From positions 930,001-994,000 of the forward strand of contig NZ_CP010431.2 of NCBI RefSeq assembly GCF_000814845.2: 64,000 nt of DNA, given 5' to 3'. This document shows positions 25,839-36,490 of the stretch, piece after piece (within the stretch, counting starts at the first letter, position 1; each line of letters opens with the position of its first letter). The stretch is from Pandoraea sputorum. GTDB taxonomy: Bacteria > Pseudomonadota > Gammaproteobacteria > Burkholderiales > Burkholderiaceae. The notes below the pieces were generated by a model. That model did not search any database. It saw only the letters and a program-made list of their open reading frames with translations, and was not told the origin of the DNA. A program made the position numbers and the translations under genes.

Positions 25839-26459
25839 CTAGCGTAGGTCGTCTGGGGTGTCGATGTCGCGCACGATTCCGGCGTCGTCGACATCGACGA
25901 TCGTAATGTGCTCGCTAATCAACAGGTCGCGCGCGCCGATGTCGCCATCGAGGGCGGCAAGACGCGAGGTATAGGCAGAACCGAACGCGACGGGATGGCC
26001 GCGTTGTCCCTGATAATTCGGAGCGACGATGGCTTCGGGCGACGTAAGGCCGTTCGCAATCGCGCGCAGGGTATTCGGGTGGATGTAGGGCATGTCGGCC
26101 AGCGCGACGAGCCAGCCGTCGAGATGTTCGAGGCCCGGGGGCGGATCTTCGTCGGAGGCGGCATTAATGCCGGCCGCGAGCGTCGCGCCCATGCCGCGCT
26201 TGGTGGCGTGGCTCATGACGACTTCACAACCCGCCTGCAACAGCACGTTCTCCAGCTCGGCCGAGTCCGGTCGCACCACCGCGATCACGCGCGGCAATGC
26301 CGCCAGCAGCGCGTGGGCGCTGGCGAGGGCAACGGGTCGGTTCAGGGGGTCTCCGGGGAGCGGCGCGAGCAGCTTGTTCCGGCGCCCAGCCGCATCGAAG
26401 CGGGTACCGAGTCCGCCTGCCAGTAGAATGGCCACGGGCGGCGTCGAGGGTCGGGTCAT
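25839..26459 (-). CDS. MocA-like molybdenum cofactor nucleotidyltransferase
   Basis: A 206-residue GT-A fold nucleotidyltransferase. AILLAGGLGTRF at residues 11-22 is the NTP-binding loop, WLVALADMPYI supplies the metal-binding Asp, and GQRGHPVAFG is the family's later motif. MocA-type enzymes attach CMP to the molybdenum cofactor for xanthine-dehydrogenase-family enzymes, and a pair of such subunits lies 0.9 kb downstream on the same strand. The ATG at 26459 is chosen over a GTG two codons upstream; neither has a clear ribosome site. Confidence 0.8.
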   Translation of the reverse strand: MTRPSTPPVAILLAGGLGTRFDAAGRRNKLLAPLPGDPLNRPVALASAHALLAALPRVIAVVRPDSAELENVLLQAGCEVVMSHATKRGMGATLAAGINAASDEDPPPGLEHLDGWLVALADMPYIHPNTLRAIANGLTSPEAIVAPNYQGQRGHPVAFGSAYTSRLAALDGDIGARDLLISEHITIVDVDDAGIVRDIDTPDDLR

Positions 26460-26601
26460 GGTCACGCATTATGCGCCAGACTTTTTGTTTCTGCCAAACG
26501 CGTGTTCACGCATTCGCCGTGTCGTTGGCTGACCGTCTGGTCGGTCGGGGACGGCGGCGTTGCGGGGTTTTTCGTTCGGATTTTGCTTTCTGCGGAGCTG
26601 C

Positions 26602-27216
26602 ATGGAGTCGTTCATCACATGGCTGCTGGGCGTGCTGGCGTTGCCCGGCGTGGGCCTGCCCGCCATTTTTCTCGTGTCGTTTCTCTCCGCCACACTGCTG
26701 CCGATGGGCTCGGAACCCGCGCTCTTCGGCTACGTGGCGCTCAATCCGCATATGTTCTGGACGGCCATTGTCGTGGCGAGCGTGGGCAATACGCTCGGCG
26801 GCATGCTGGACTGGTGGATGGGGTTCGCGGCGCGTCGCGCGTTCGTGCGGCTCAAGGCGCGCCGACGGGCGCATGCGCGGGCGGCGGCGGTCGGTGGAGT
26901 CGGCGTGACTGTCGATGTGCCGCAGGGGAAGGCAGGCAAAGGGGACGTCGACGGCAAAGCACCCATGAACGAACGCTACACCCGCTGGATGCGCCGCTTT
27001 GGGCCGCCCTTGCTCTTGCTCTCATGGCTGCCGGTCGTCGGCGATCCGCTCTGCACCCTTGCCGGATGGCTGCGGCTTTCGTGGCGTTCGTGCCTCATCT
27101 ATATCGCCATCGGCAAGACACTCCGCTACGTCGCCATCACCTACCTGATGCTGCGGGTGCCCGAGTCTTTCTGGCAAGGCATCTTCGCGCCGTTCAGGCA
27201 TTTGCTCGTCGGGTGA
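26602..27216 (+). CDS. YqaA/DedA-like inner-membrane protein
   Basis: A 204-residue membrane protein of the VTT/SNARE-associated (DedA-like) superfamily, YqaA branch. FLSATLLPMGSEPALFGY near residue 30 contains the glutamate typical of the re-entrant loop. GNTLGGMLDWWMG follows, and SWLPVVGDPLCTLAGWLRL in the C-terminal half is the signature block. A charged, Ala/Gly/Lys-rich linker of about 45 residues (roughly 80-125) separates the two halves and is longer than usual. GGAG precedes the ATG at 26602. Relatives take part in lipid-carrier or lipid scrambling roles; the exact function here is unknown. Confidence 0.8.
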   Translation: MESFITWLLGVLALPGVGLPAIFLVSFLSATLLPMGSEPALFGYVALNPHMFWTAIVVASVGNTLGGMLDWWMGFAARRAFVRLKARRRAHARAAAVGGVGVTVDVPQGKAGKGDVDGKAPMNERYTRWMRRFGPPLLLLSWLPVVGDPLCTLAGWLRLSWRSCLIYIAIGKTLRYVAITYLMLRVPESFWQGIFAPFRHLLVG

Positions 27217-27248
27217 GGCCCCATTCGGGGGTCTCACGAAGTCCGGAG

Positions 27249-27327
27249 GCCGGACCGGGGCCCCTTTCGCTTCTTTGCGCCCTCAGACATAGACCCAACT
27301 CGGTTCAGAAAGGGGCCCCGGTCCGGC
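27249..27327. repeat. Long GC-rich inverted repeat between convergent genes
   Basis: GCCGGACCGGGGCCCCTTTC (27249-27268) and its exact complement (27308-27327) flank a 39-base spacer. Each arm contains its own GGGGCCCC palindrome. It lies between the convergent yqaA-like and molybdenum hydroxylase genes. It could form a very stable hairpin and end both transcripts, or belong to a dispersed palindromic repeat family. Confidence 0.85.
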
Positions 27328-27358
27328 TCACCATCATGCTTTCCCGGGGCCCACCTTC

Positions 27359-29581
27359 TTACGCGCTTGCGACTTCGAAGGGCAGCGCGCGCTGCCGTTT
27401 GCCCGTCAACGCAAACACGGCATTGGCATACGCCGGCGCCAACGGCGGCAGACCCGGCTCGCCCATCCCGGTCGGTGCGTCGCCCGAGCTGACCACGTGC
27501 ACATTGATCGCGGGCATGTCGGTCAGGCGCGCCACCGTGTACTGGTGGAAGTTGCTCTGCTCGACTTCGCCATCCTTCATCGTGATCGCCGCACCCGGCA
27601 GTGTCGTGCCCAGTCCCATCAATGCCGCACCTTCGACCTGCGCTGCAACCGTCAATGGATTGACGGCGAAGTTGCAATGCACACCCGCCGTGGCACTCAC
27701 CAGACGCGGTGCACCATTGCGCATCTCCGCCACCACCACGTACGCGACCACCGAGTCGAACGACTCATGCACGGCCACACCCCATGCCTGTCCTGCGGGT
27801 AGTTTGGTCTTGCCGTAACCCGAACGCTCCACCGCCAACGCCAGCGCATCACGGTGACGGGGATGCTTGTCGCCCAGCAACGCATAGCGGTACGCGACCG
27901 GATCCTGGCCAGCATTCTTCGCCAATTCGTCGATCAACGTCTCCATAACGAACGCCGTGTGGGTGTTGCCCACCGAACGCCACCACAACACCGGCACGTT
28001 GACCTTCGGGCTGTGTAGCGTCAGGCGTAACGGCACGGCGTACGGTGTGCCGGAGACGCCCTCGACACTCGTGCCGTCGATACCGTTCTTCACCATCATC
28101 TTCTCGAACGGCGTGCCCGCCAGAATCGACTGGCCGACGATGGTGTGATTCCAGGCGAGCACGTTGCCCTTGGCATCCAGACCGATCTCTGCGCGATGCA
28201 CGTACATCGGACGGTAGTAGCCACCGTGAATGTCGTCTTCCCGGCTCCAGATCACCTTGACCGGCTCGCGATGGCCCGCGCCGTGCCACGCCTTCGCAAC
28301 CTGCGCGGCTTCGACGCCGTAGTCCGACGTCGGCACTGCACGACGGCCAAAACCGCCGCCTGCCATCAACGTATGAAGCTTGACCTGCTCCGGCTTGAGG
28401 TCGAGCGTGCGTGCAATGGCCGCCTGATCGACGGTCTGAAACTGCGTGCCAGTCCAGACTTCCGCGCCTTTGCCCGAGATCTGCACCGTGCAGTTCAGCG
28501 GTTCCATCGGGGCATGGGCGAGGTACGGGAAGCTGTACTCGGCCACGAGGGTTTTCGGTGCGCCCTTGAGTTTGGAGACGTCGGCGTCGATGGCGACGGT
28601 GCCCGGCGTCTTCGCCATTTCCTTGTACTTGGCCAACTGCGCCGTGGTGTCGACATGCTCGACGCCGCTGGTGTCCCATTCGGCCTTGAGCGCGTCGCGG
28701 CCAGTCTTCGCCTGCCAGTAGCCATCGGCGATGACGGCGACGGCGGTGCCGCCACGGTCGTCCGGAATTTCGAGGACGTCGCGCACGCCCTTGACGGCCT
28801 TCGCTGCCTTGGCGTCGAACGTCTTCACCTTGGCACCGAACACCGGCGGACGCGCCACGACCGCCACCTTGAGGTTCGGCAGCTTGAAGTCCATGCCGTA
28901 CATCGGCGTGCCGGTCGACTTGGCTTTGGCGTCCAGACGGCCCGTCGGCTTGCCGAGCAGACGGAAGGCGGACGGATCCTTGAGCGCAACGTTGGCGGGT
29001 ACCGGCATGGCTTGCGCCTTTGCGGCGAGGCTGCCGTAGGTGGCGCGCTTACCGTTCGGGCCGAGCACGACGCCCTTTTCGGTGCGCAACTGATCGGCCG
29101 GGACTTTCCATTGCTGGGCCGCCGCCGCAATCAGCATCGCGCGCGCCGACGCGCCAATGCGCCGGTATTGCATCCACGAGTGCGCGATGGAGCCGGAGCC
29201 GCCCGTCATCTGGATGCCGAACATCGGGTCTTTGTAGACGTCGGCGGCCGGGGCCAACTCGCTGCGGACCTTCGACCAGTCGCAATCGAGCTCTTCGGCG
29301 ACGAGCATCGGCAACGCCGTTTGCACGCCTTGTCCGAAATCGAGCCGGTTGACCTGAATGGTGACGGTGTCGTCCGGGGCGATGTGCACGAAGGCGGACG
29401 GCACGACCGCTGCCGGGGCCGCGCCCTGCGCGCTTGCCGTGCGCATCATGCCGGGCAGCGACATTTCCAGCATCAGGCCGCCCGCCGCAATGGCGGACGT
29501 CTTGAGGAAGCCACGACGGCTCACGCCGGTGAAGTCGCCCACGGCCACGCCGGGACGTTGGGAGAAACGAAGTTCACGCAT
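27359..29581 (-). CDS. Molybdenum hydroxylase large subunit (isoquinoline 1-oxidoreductase beta type)
   Basis: A 740-residue periplasmic molybdopterin-binding subunit of the xanthine oxidase family. SRRGFLKTSA at 21-30 is a twin-arginine signal. Family blocks include HAPMEPLNCT, GGGFGRRAV and a C-terminal GMGEPGLPPLAPA holding the catalytic Glu. Relatives hydroxylate N-heteroaromatics or oxidise aldehydes and pass electrons through the small 2Fe-2S subunit encoded just upstream, with no FAD subunit. The ATG at 29581 has GAGGAG upstream; extra upstream codons overlap the small-subunit gene. The substrate is not predictable. Confidence 0.88.
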   Translation of the reverse strand: MRELRFSQRPGVAVGDFTGVSRRGFLKTSAIAAGGLMLEMSLPGMMRTASAQGAAPAAVVPSAFVHIAPDDTVTIQVNRLDFGQGVQTALPMLVAEELDCDWSKVRSELAPAADVYKDPMFGIQMTGGSGSIAHSWMQYRRIGASARAMLIAAAAQQWKVPADQLRTEKGVVLGPNGKRATYGSLAAKAQAMPVPANVALKDPSAFRLLGKPTGRLDAKAKSTGTPMYGMDFKLPNLKVAVVARPPVFGAKVKTFDAKAAKAVKGVRDVLEIPDDRGGTAVAVIADGYWQAKTGRDALKAEWDTSGVEHVDTTAQLAKYKEMAKTPGTVAIDADVSKLKGAPKTLVAEYSFPYLAHAPMEPLNCTVQISGKGAEVWTGTQFQTVDQAAIARTLDLKPEQVKLHTLMAGGGFGRRAVPTSDYGVEAAQVAKAWHGAGHREPVKVIWSREDDIHGGYYRPMYVHRAEIGLDAKGNVLAWNHTIVGQSILAGTPFEKMMVKNGIDGTSVEGVSGTPYAVPLRLTLHSPKVNVPVLWWRSVGNTHTAFVMETLIDELAKNAGQDPVAYRYALLGDKHPRHRDALALAVERSGYGKTKLPAGQAWGVAVHESFDSVVAYVVVAEMRNGAPRLVSATAGVHCNFAVNPLTVAAQVEGAALMGLGTTLPGAAITMKDGEVEQSNFHQYTVARLTDMPAINVHVVSSGDAPTGMGEPGLPPLAPAYANAVFALTGKRQRALPFEVASA

Positions 29582-29598
29582 GGGGGTGTCTCCTCGCC

Positions 29599-30057
29599 TC
29601 AGGCCAGCGACGATGCGGCGTCTTTGATGGCCGCGCGAATGCGGGCGTACGTGCCGCAACGACAGATGTTGCCCGCCATCGCGGTATCGATCTGTTCGTC
29701 GTTCGGCGTCTTGTTATCGCGCAGCAGGGCGGTGGCAGACATGATCTGGCCGCTCTGGCAGTAGCCGCACTGCGGCACGTCGTGCTTGACCCATGCGGCC
29801 TGCACGGCAGCGCCGACCGGATCGGCACCGACGTTCTCGATGGTGGTGATCTTTTTGCCTTCGACGGCCGACACGGGGGTGACGCAGCTGCGGATGGGCT
29901 GGCCGTCGAGGTGGGCGGTGCAGGCACCGCACAACGCCATGCCACAACCGAACTTCGTGCCGGTCATGTTGAGCGCGTCGCGCAAGGTCCAGAGCAGGGG
30001 AGTGGCGGGGTCGACGTCGACCTTCACCGTTTTGCCGTTCAGTTGGAACGAAGCCAT
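29599..30057 (-). CDS. Molybdenum hydroxylase 2Fe-2S subunit
   Basis: A 152-residue electron-transfer subunit with two 2Fe-2S clusters. The plant-ferredoxin type cluster has ligands Cys38, Cys43, Cys46 and Cys58 ([14 protein letters not shown]). The second, alpha-helical cluster has Cys97, Cys100, Cys132 and Cys134 (QCGYCQSG and ICRCGTY). It is first in the two-gene operon and should accept electrons from the molybdenum centre and hand them to a cytochrome. AGAGGTG precedes the ATG at 30057. It has no signal peptide and is presumably carried out with the Tat-tagged large subunit. Confidence 0.92.
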   Translation of the reverse strand: MASFQLNGKTVKVDVDPATPLLWTLRDALNMTGTKFGCGMALCGACTAHLDGQPIRSCVTPVSAVEGKKITTIENVGADPVGAAVQAAWVKHDVPQCGYCQSGQIMSATALLRDNKTPNDEQIDTAMAGNICRCGTYARIRAAIKDAASSLA

Positions 30058-30661
30058 GGAAACACCTCTTGATGGGTGGATAAGTCGGGGGACGGCTAGA
30101 CCATACTCCCATTCCACGGAAATTTCAGTTCAGAAGTGCGATGCAAGTCGTTGTATCTAAAGAAATATAGCGGTCTGCTTTTATGGTGAAAGTGAGAGGC
30201 AGGGGTGGCGTCGGCGTCGTTGTGAAGCCGTCGTCAACGTAGCGATGAGGCGCGCCGCAGGTTCGCAAACGACCCAAACGAGTGGATTGGAGTGGATTGA
30301 CGCGTCACGCAGGGGTTTTCGGCGCGGCGCCAACGTGTTGCGGTGCAATGAAGTACAATTCGACCTACATTCCCCTACCAACACTTTCCTAAGCCGGAAG
30401 AAAGATCTGGGCATGCGCACCAACTGCCTCACCCCTCTGTGCTTCTGCCCGATGACCGAACACGATTCGTCATCGGCGCGAATGGTGTTCTCGCACGGCA
30501 GTCGTCGATCTCGTTGACCGCAGATTGACCGTTGTCGGCCCGCGCGCACCCCTTGCGCCTGCGGTCGGCACGCCCAGCGCATAACCGATTTTGACTTTCG
30601 GCGCGTCCCGCGAGACGAACGCCGACGGCGGATGCACCGCCGCAATGACGAGCCCGACAAG
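30058..30661. other. Divergent promoter region, no gene seen
   Basis: A 604-base gap between the hydroxylase operon (-) and the large oxidoreductase (+). Short open frames here lack ribosome sites and family features. TACAAT at 30354-30359 is a possible -10 for the rightward transcript, but no good -35 was found. It may hold a long leader for the downstream gene. Confidence 0.4.
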
Positions 30662-33600
30662 ATGAACGCACCCTTGCCTGCCTTCGAGCCGCACGACGCT
30701 AAGCATGCCGTAGCCGCTCAACCCCCGCGTCTGCGTGAAATTCCCTACAACTACACGTCGTTTTCGGACCGCGAAATCGTCATGCGCCTGCTTGGCGCGG
30801 ACGCCTGGGCGATCCTCGACGAACTCCGTGCCGAACGCCGTACCGGCCGCTCGGCACGCATGCTGTATGAAGTGCTCGGCGACATCTGGGTGGTACGCCG
30901 TAACCCGTATCTGCAAGACGACCTGCTCGACAACCCGAAGCGCCGCAAGCTGCTGATCGACGCGCTCGACCACCGTCTGAACGAGATCGACAAGCGTCGC
31001 CGTGCCGACGTGGCCGAACACGCCGACGCGCATGGCCGCGAGCGTGCAGCCCGCGTCGAGCAACTGGAAGTGGCCGCGCGCCGCGCCGTGGCGGACTTCG
31101 CCGCCGAGTTCGAGAAGATGGCCGAACTGCGCCGTCGCGCGAAAAAGGTGCTCGGTCGCACGACTGCCAGCGACAACATCAAGTTCGACGGCCTGTCGCG
31201 TGTCTCGCACGTGACGGACGCGACCGACTGGCGCGTGGAATATCCGTTCGTGGTGCTGACCCCGGACAGCGAAGCCGAAATGGCCTCGCTGGTGAAGGGC
31301 TGCTTCGAACTGGGGCTGACGGTGATCCCGCGTGGAGGTGGCACGGGCTACACGGGTGGCGCGATTCCGCTCACGCCGTTCTCGGCCGTCATCAATACGG
31401 AAAAGCTGGAACAACTCGACGAAGTCGAATACTTGCAACTACCGGGCGTCGACAAGCCGGTCGGTACGATCTTCTCGGGGGCGGGCGTGGTCACGCGCCG
31501 TGTGGCCGAAGCCGCCGAGCGTGCCGGTCTGGTGTTCGCTGTCGACCCCACGTCGATCGATGCTTCGTGCATCGGCGGCAACGTCGCCATGAACGCCGGT
31601 GGCAAGAAGGCTGTGCTGTGGGGCACCGCGTTGGATAACCTCGCGTGGTGGCGCATGGTCGATCCGCAGGGCAACTGGCTGGAAGTCACGCGTCACGATC
31701 ACAACCTCGGCAAGATTCACGACATTCCGGTCGCTCGCTTCGAACTGAAATGGTTCGACGGTAATCAGGCTCCGGGTGAAGTGCTGCTCAAGACCGAGAT
31801 GCTGGAGATCGAAGGCAAGCGTTTCCGCAAGGAAGGCCTGGGCAAGGACGTCACGGACAAGTTCCTCGCCGGTTTGCCGGGCATTCAGAAGGAAGGCTGC
31901 GACGGCCTGATCACGAGCGCGCGCTGGATTCTGCACAAGATGCCCGCGCATACGCGTACGGTGTGTCTGGAGTTCTTCGGCCAGGCGAAGGAAGCGATTC
32001 CGAGCATCGTCGAAATCAAGGACTACATGTTCGCGCAGACGGCTGCGGGCGGCGCGATTCTCGCCGGTCTGGAGCATCTGGACGAACGCTATCTGCGCGC
32101 CGTGGGCTATGCCACGAAGTCGAAGCGCAACGCGTTCCCGAAGATGGTGCTGATCGGCGATATCGTTGGCGACGACGACAACGCGGTCGCACAAGCGACG
32201 TCGGAAGTCATTCGTATGGCCAACGGCAAGAGCGGCGAAGGGTTCGTCGCCGTGTCGGCCGAGGCGCGCAAGAAGTTCTGGCTCGACCGCTCGCGCACGG
32301 CCGCCATCGCCCGCCACACGAACGCCTTCAAGATCAACGAAGACGTGGTGATTCCGCTGCATCGCATGGGCGAATACACGGATCACATCGAACGCATCAA
32401 CATCGAGCTTTCGCTCAAGAACAAGCTGCAACTGGTCGACGCGCTCGAAGCGTTCTTCGAAGCGGGCAATCTGCCGCTCGGCAAGACGGACGACGCGAAC
32501 GAAATTCCGTCGGCTGAAATTCTCGAAGATCGCGTGCAGACGGCGCTCACGATGCTGCGCGAGGTCCGCGCACGCTGGGAGTACCTGCGCGATAACTTCG
32601 AGATGTCGCTCGCCGACGCCATTCCGCTGCTCAACCGTCACGGCATTCGCGATATCAACGTCGCGCTGAACGACCGTCTGAACAAGCATCCGGAAACGCG
32701 CCTCATCGATCTGTTGCAAGACCGCACGGTACGCATTTCGTGGAAGCAGGAGATTCGCGCCGAACTGCGTCAGATCTTCACGGGCGGCGAGTTCAAGCCG
32801 ATCCTCGACGAAGCGCAGGCGATCCACAAGCGCGTGCTGCACGGCCGTGTGTTCGTCGCACTCCACATGCACGCTGGTGACGGCAACGTGCACACGAACA
32901 TCCCGGTCAACTCGGACAACTACGAGATGCTCCAGGATGCGCACAAGGCCGTGGCCCGCATCATGGACATCGCGCGCTCGCTCGACGGCGTGATCTCGGG
33001 CGAACACGGCATCGGCATCACCAAGCTGGAGTTCCTGACGGAAGCCGAGATCGGCGAATTCCGCGCGTACAAGATGCGCGTGGACCCGGAAGGACGCTTC
33101 AACAAGGGCAAGCTGCTCAATCTGCCCGAGCTGCCCGCCGATCTGCGCAACGCCTATACGCCCAGCTTTGGGCTGATGGGCTACGAGTCGCTGATCATGC
33201 AGCAGTCGGACATCGGCGCGATTGCCGACAGCGTGAAGGACTGCCTGCGCTGCGGCAAGTGCAAGCCGGTGTGCGCCACGCACGTGCCGCGCGCGAACCT
33301 GCTCTACAGCCCGCGTAACAAGATTCTCGCAACGTCGCTGCTCATCGAAGCGTTCCTGTACGAAGAGCAGACGCGCCGTGGCGTGTCGATCAAGCACTGG
33401 GACGAGTTCAACGACGTGGCCGATCACTGCACGGTCTGCCACAAGTGCGTCACGCCCTGCCCGGTCAAGATCGACTTCGGCGACGTGACGATGAACATGC
33501 GTAACCTGCTGCGCAAGATGGGCAAGAAGAAGTTCAACCCGGGCGCGGCCGCCGGTATGTTCTTCCTGAACGCGACCAACCCCGAGACGATCAACATCAC

Positions 33601-34657
33601 CCGCAAGGTGATGATCGACTGGGGATACAAGGCGCAACGCTTCGGTGCGGATATCTTCAAGAAGATCGCCAAGAAGCAGACGGCCCACCCGCCTGCAACG
33701 GTCGGCAAGCCGCCGCTGCGCGAAGAGGTGATCCACTTCGTCAACAAGAAGATGCCGGGCAACTTGCCGAAGAAGACGGCGCGCGCGCTGCTCGACATCG
33801 AAGACAACAAGGTGGTGCCGATCATTCGCAATCCGAAGGCCACCACGGTGGATTCGGAAGCGGTGTTCTACTTCCCTGGCTGCGGCTCGGAGCGTCTGTT
33901 CTCGCAGGTCGGTCTCGCCACGCAGGCAATGCTCTGGCACGTGGGCGTGCAGACGGTGCTGCCGCCGGGCTATCTATGCTGCGGCTATCCGCAACGCGGA
34001 TCGGGGCAGGGCGAGAAGGCCGAGAAGATCGTGACGGACAACCGCGTGCTCTTCCACCGCATGGCCAACACGCTGAACTACCTCGATATCAAGACGGTGG
34101 TGGTGTCGTGCGGCACTTGCTACGATCAGCTCGCGGGCTACGAATTCGAGAAGATCTTCCCGGGCTGCCGTATCGTGGACATCCACGAGTACCTGCTTGA
34201 GAAGAACGTGAAGCTCGAAGGCGTGAACGGTACGCGCTACATGTATCACGATCCGTGCCACACGCCGATCAAGACGATGGACCCGGTCAAGCTCGTGAAC
34301 CAGTTGATGGGCAGCGAGAACGACGGCTACAAGATCGAGAAGAACGATCGGTGCTGCGGCGAATCGGGTACGCTGGCGGTCACGCGTCCGGATATCTCGA
34401 CGCAGATCCGCTTCCGCAAGGAAGAGGAGATGCGCAAGGGCGCGGCGAAGCTGCGGGCGGACGGCAAGGTGGAAGACGTCAAGATCCTGACGAGCTGCCC
34501 GTCGTGCCTGCAAGGTCTGTCGCGCTACAACGACGACGCCGATGTCACAGCCGACTACATCGTCGTCGAGATCGCCAAGCACATTCTGGGCGATCAGTGG
34601 CTGGTGGACTACGTCAAGGATGCAAACAACGGCGGCATCGAACGCGTGCTGGTCTGA
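30662..34657 (+). CDS. Giant FAD-linked oxidase/Fe-S oxidoreductase fusion (DUF3683 type)
   Basis: A 1331-residue fusion. After an N-terminal DUF3683-like region (1-170) comes an FAD-binding domain of the glycolate oxidase/D-lactate dehydrogenase type ([17 protein letters not shown] and [10 protein letters not shown]), then its C-terminal domain ending [14 protein letters not shown] and [11 protein letters not shown]. Next come two 4Fe-4S motifs ([11 protein letters not shown] and [12 protein letters not shown]) and a heterodisulfide-reductase-like CCG domain ([31 protein letters not shown]). It should oxidise a 2-hydroxy acid and pass electrons to quinone or another carrier. The start [10 protein letters not shown] at 30662 is chosen over an ATG ten codons upstream. 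It appears monocistronic or leads the antiporter gene. Confidence 0.85.
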   Translation: MNAPLPAFEPHDAKHAVAAQPPRLREIPYNYTSFSDREIVMRLLGADAWAILDELRAERRTGRSARMLYEVLGDIWVVRRNPYLQDDLLDNPKRRKLLIDALDHRLNEIDKRRRADVAEHADAHGRERAARVEQLEVAARRAVADFAAEFEKMAELRRRAKKVLGRTTASDNIKFDGLSRVSHVTDATDWRVEYPFVVLTPDSEAEMASLVKGCFELGLTVIPRGGGTGYTGGAIPLTPFSAVINTEKLEQLDEVEYLQLPGVDKPVGTIFSGAGVVTRRVAEAAERAGLVFAVDPTSIDASCIGGNVAMNAGGKKAVLWGTALDNLAWWRMVDPQGNWLEVTRHDHNLGKIHDIPVARFELKWFDGNQAPGEVLLKTEMLEIEGKRFRKEGLGKDVTDKFLAGLPGIQKEGCDGLITSARWILHKMPAHTRTVCLEFFGQAKEAIPSIVEIKDYMFAQTAAGGAILAGLEHLDERYLRAVGYATKSKRNAFPKMVLIGDIVGDDDNAVAQATSEVIRMANGKSGEGFVAVSAEARKKFWLDRSRTAAIARHTNAFKINEDVVIPLHRMGEYTDHIERINIELSLKNKLQLVDALEAFFEAGNLPLGKTDDANEIPSAEILEDRVQTALTMLREVRARWEYLRDNFEMSLADAIPLLNRHGIRDINVALNDRLNKHPETRLIDLLQDRTVRISWKQEIRAELRQIFTGGEFKPILDEAQAIHKRVLHGRVFVALHMHAGDGNVHTNIPVNSDNYEMLQDAHKAVARIMDIARSLDGVISGEHGIGITKLEFLTEAEIGEFRAYKMRVDPEGRFNKGKLLNLPELPADLRNAYTPSFGLMGYESLIMQQSDIGAIADSVKDCLRCGKCKPVCATHVPRANLLYSPRNKILATSLLIEAFLYEEQTRRGVSIKHWDEFNDVADHCTVCHKCVTPCPVKIDFGDVTMNMRNLLRKMGKKKFNPGAAAGMFFLNATNPETINITRKVMIDWGYKAQRFGADIFKKIAKKQTAHPPATVGKPPLREEVIHFVNKKMPGNLPKKTARALLDIEDNKVVPIIRNPKATTVDSEAVFYFPGCGSERLFSQVGLATQAMLWHVGVQTVLPPGYLCCGYPQRGSGQGEKAEKIVTDNRVLFHRMANTLNYLDIKTVVVSCGTCYDQLAGYEFEKIFPGCRIVDIHEYLLEKNVKLEGVNGTRYMYHDPCHTPIKTMDPVKLVNQLMGSENDGYKIEKNDRCCGESGTLAVTRPDISTQIRFRKEEEMRKGAAKLRADGKVEDVKILTSCPSCLQGLSRYNDDADVTADYIVVEIAKHILGDQWLVDYVKDANNGGIERVLV

Positions 34658-34727
34658 TGCACCTCTTACCCCTCGTGCGCCTCTGGGGGACGCGGCCGAT
34701 GACTGACCGACGGACCACGGAGGTGGC

Positions 34728-36416
34728 ATGGAGGTAGTCTACACAGCACTGATCCTGCTGTTCGTAGTGGCGCTGACCGGCGTGCTGGTCAGCTTCGTCA
34801 GATTCCTGCCTGTCCCGCTCGTGCAGATTGCCGTGGGCGCCGCGCTCGCCTATCCGGGCGCGGGTCTGCACATCGATCTCGATCCCGAGATCTTCTTCCT
34901 GCTGTTCATCCCGCCGCTGCTGTTTGCCGACGGCTGGCGCATGCCCAAGCGCGAGTTCTGGCACTTGCGCGTGCCGATCGTCGCCATGGCGCTCGGCCTC
35001 GTGATCTTCACGGTGCTCGGCGTGGGCTACTTCATCCACTGGATGATCCCGTCGATTCCGCTGGCGGTCGCGTTCGCGCTCGGTGGCGTGCTCTCGCCGA
35101 CCGACGCCGTCGCCGTCTCCGCGCTCACCGGGCGTATGCGCATGCCCACGCGGCTCATGCATGTGCTCGAAGGCGAGGCGATGATGAACGACGCGTCGGG
35201 CCTCGTCGCGTTCAAGTTCGCGCTGGTGGCCGCGACCACAGGCGTCTTTTCCATCGGCAACGCCACGTTCTCTTTTTTCGTCATCGCGCTGGGCGGCCTG
35301 CTTGCGGGCTGGGCGGTGACGTGGCTGTTCACGCAATTCCACCGCCGTGTGCTGGACGCCTCCACGGAAGAGCCCGCGACCGTGGTGCTGCTTCTGCTGC
35401 TGATGCCGTTCGCCGCATATCTGCTCGCAGAACACTTCGGTTTCTCGGGGATTCTGGCGGCCGTGGCCGCAGGCATGACCGTGAGTTCGACCGATCTGCT
35501 CAATACCCGTACAGCGACGCGCATTCTCGGCAACGGCGTGTGGTCGATGCTCGAATTCGTCTTCAACGGCGCGGTGTTCGTGCTGCTCGGCCTGCAACTG
35601 CCGGACATTGTGCGTGCGGCGCTGCGTCCGAGCGAGCATCTGTGGGGCACGCTGACGAATCTCGGCGAGCTGATGTTCTACGTCGGTGCGATTTCCGCCG
35701 TGCTCATCGTCCTGCGCTTTTGCTGGGTCTGGGTGGCGTGGCGCGTGATGTATTTCCTCGGCATGCGTCGCGGTGAGATCACGATGAAGCCGGGCATGCG
35801 CTTTACCGGCGTGACGGCGCTCTCCGGTGTGCGCGGCGCAGTGACGCTGGCCGGTGCACTCTCCGTGCCTCTGGCGCTGCCGGGAGGTGCGCCGTTCCCG
35901 GGACGCGATCTGCTCATCTTCCTCGCTGCGGGCGTGATTCTGCTCTCGCTCATCGGTGGCAGCCTCGGGTTGCCGATCCTGCTGCGTGGCGTGCGCTGGC
36001 CTGTCGAAGACCCACGCAATCGCGAGATGGGTGAGGCGCGGCTGGCGGCGTCCGAAGCGGCGATCCGTGCGGTGGAGTCGTTGCAGAAGATGATCGCCAA
36101 ATCGGGCGACGAACTGGATACGGCCGTGTGCGCGGAAGCGGCGGCGCGGGTGATGGGCCGGTATCGCCGAACGCTCAACGCGTCGACCGCGACCGACGAG
36201 ATGCGCGAGCGCGCAGTGCGTGAGGTCGAAGTGGAGCGACGCTTGCGGGCCGCCGCGTTGCAGGCGGAGCGCGTGGAGCTGTCGCGTCTGCGCATTACGC
36301 ACCGCATCAACGACGAAACGCTGCGCGAACTGCTCAGCGAAATCGACTTCGCCGAACTCGCGCTGGGGCCGGTCGATCCGGCCACCGGCAAGCGTCGCAA
36401 AGGAAAGAAGCACTGA
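34728..36416 (+). CDS. CPA1-family Na+(K+)/H+ antiporter
   Basis: A 562-residue inner-membrane antiporter. About twelve membrane spans lie in residues 1-420, with the CPA1 motifs LSPTDAVAVSAL and MMNDASGLVAFKF (the cation-binding Asn-Asp pair) and a SGVRGAVTLAGAL re-entrant segment. The remaining 140 residues form a basic, helical cytosolic tail that ends in a Lys/Arg-rich stretch. GGAGGTGGC gives a good ribosome site at 34728. Exchange of sodium or potassium for protons is the known family role; ion preference is not visible. Confidence 0.9.
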   Translation: MEVVYTALILLFVVALTGVLVSFVRFLPVPLVQIAVGAALAYPGAGLHIDLDPEIFFLLFIPPLLFADGWRMPKREFWHLRVPIVAMALGLVIFTVLGVGYFIHWMIPSIPLAVAFALGGVLSPTDAVAVSALTGRMRMPTRLMHVLEGEAMMNDASGLVAFKFALVAATTGVFSIGNATFSFFVIALGGLLAGWAVTWLFTQFHRRVLDASTEEPATVVLLLLLMPFAAYLLAEHFGFSGILAAVAAGMTVSSTDLLNTRTATRILGNGVWSMLEFVFNGAVFVLLGLQLPDIVRAALRPSEHLWGTLTNLGELMFYVGAISAVLIVLRFCWVWVAWRVMYFLGMRRGEITMKPGMRFTGVTALSGVRGAVTLAGALSVPLALPGGAPFPGRDLLIFLAAGVILLSLIGGSLGLPILLRGVRWPVEDPRNREMGEARLAASEAAIRAVESLQKMIAKSGDELDTAVCAEAAARVMGRYRRTLNASTATDEMRERAVREVEVERRLRAAALQAERVELSRLRITHRINDETLRELLSEIDFAELALGPVDPATGKRRKGKKH

Positions 36417-36490
36417 CGTGTGCCGTCCCTTTATTGCTTTCATCGAATTTGGGACGACAGCACGACAGGCCAACGGGAGGGAGAGTCATC

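Noticed and set aside
24342..25847. A 501-codon plus-strand frame opposite ilvA
   Set aside because: Antisense shadow of ilvA.
30245..30517. A 90-codon frame in the divergent promoter region
   Set aside because: No ribosome site; Arg/Ser-rich text of random type.
31439..33940. An 833-codon minus-strand frame opposite the giant oxidoreductase
   Set aside because: Antisense shadow; Arg/Asp/His-rich with no domain.
34614..36473. A 619-codon minus-strand frame opposite the CPA1 antiporter
   Set aside because: Very rich in Glu, Arg and His, as expected of the complement of a membrane protein gene.
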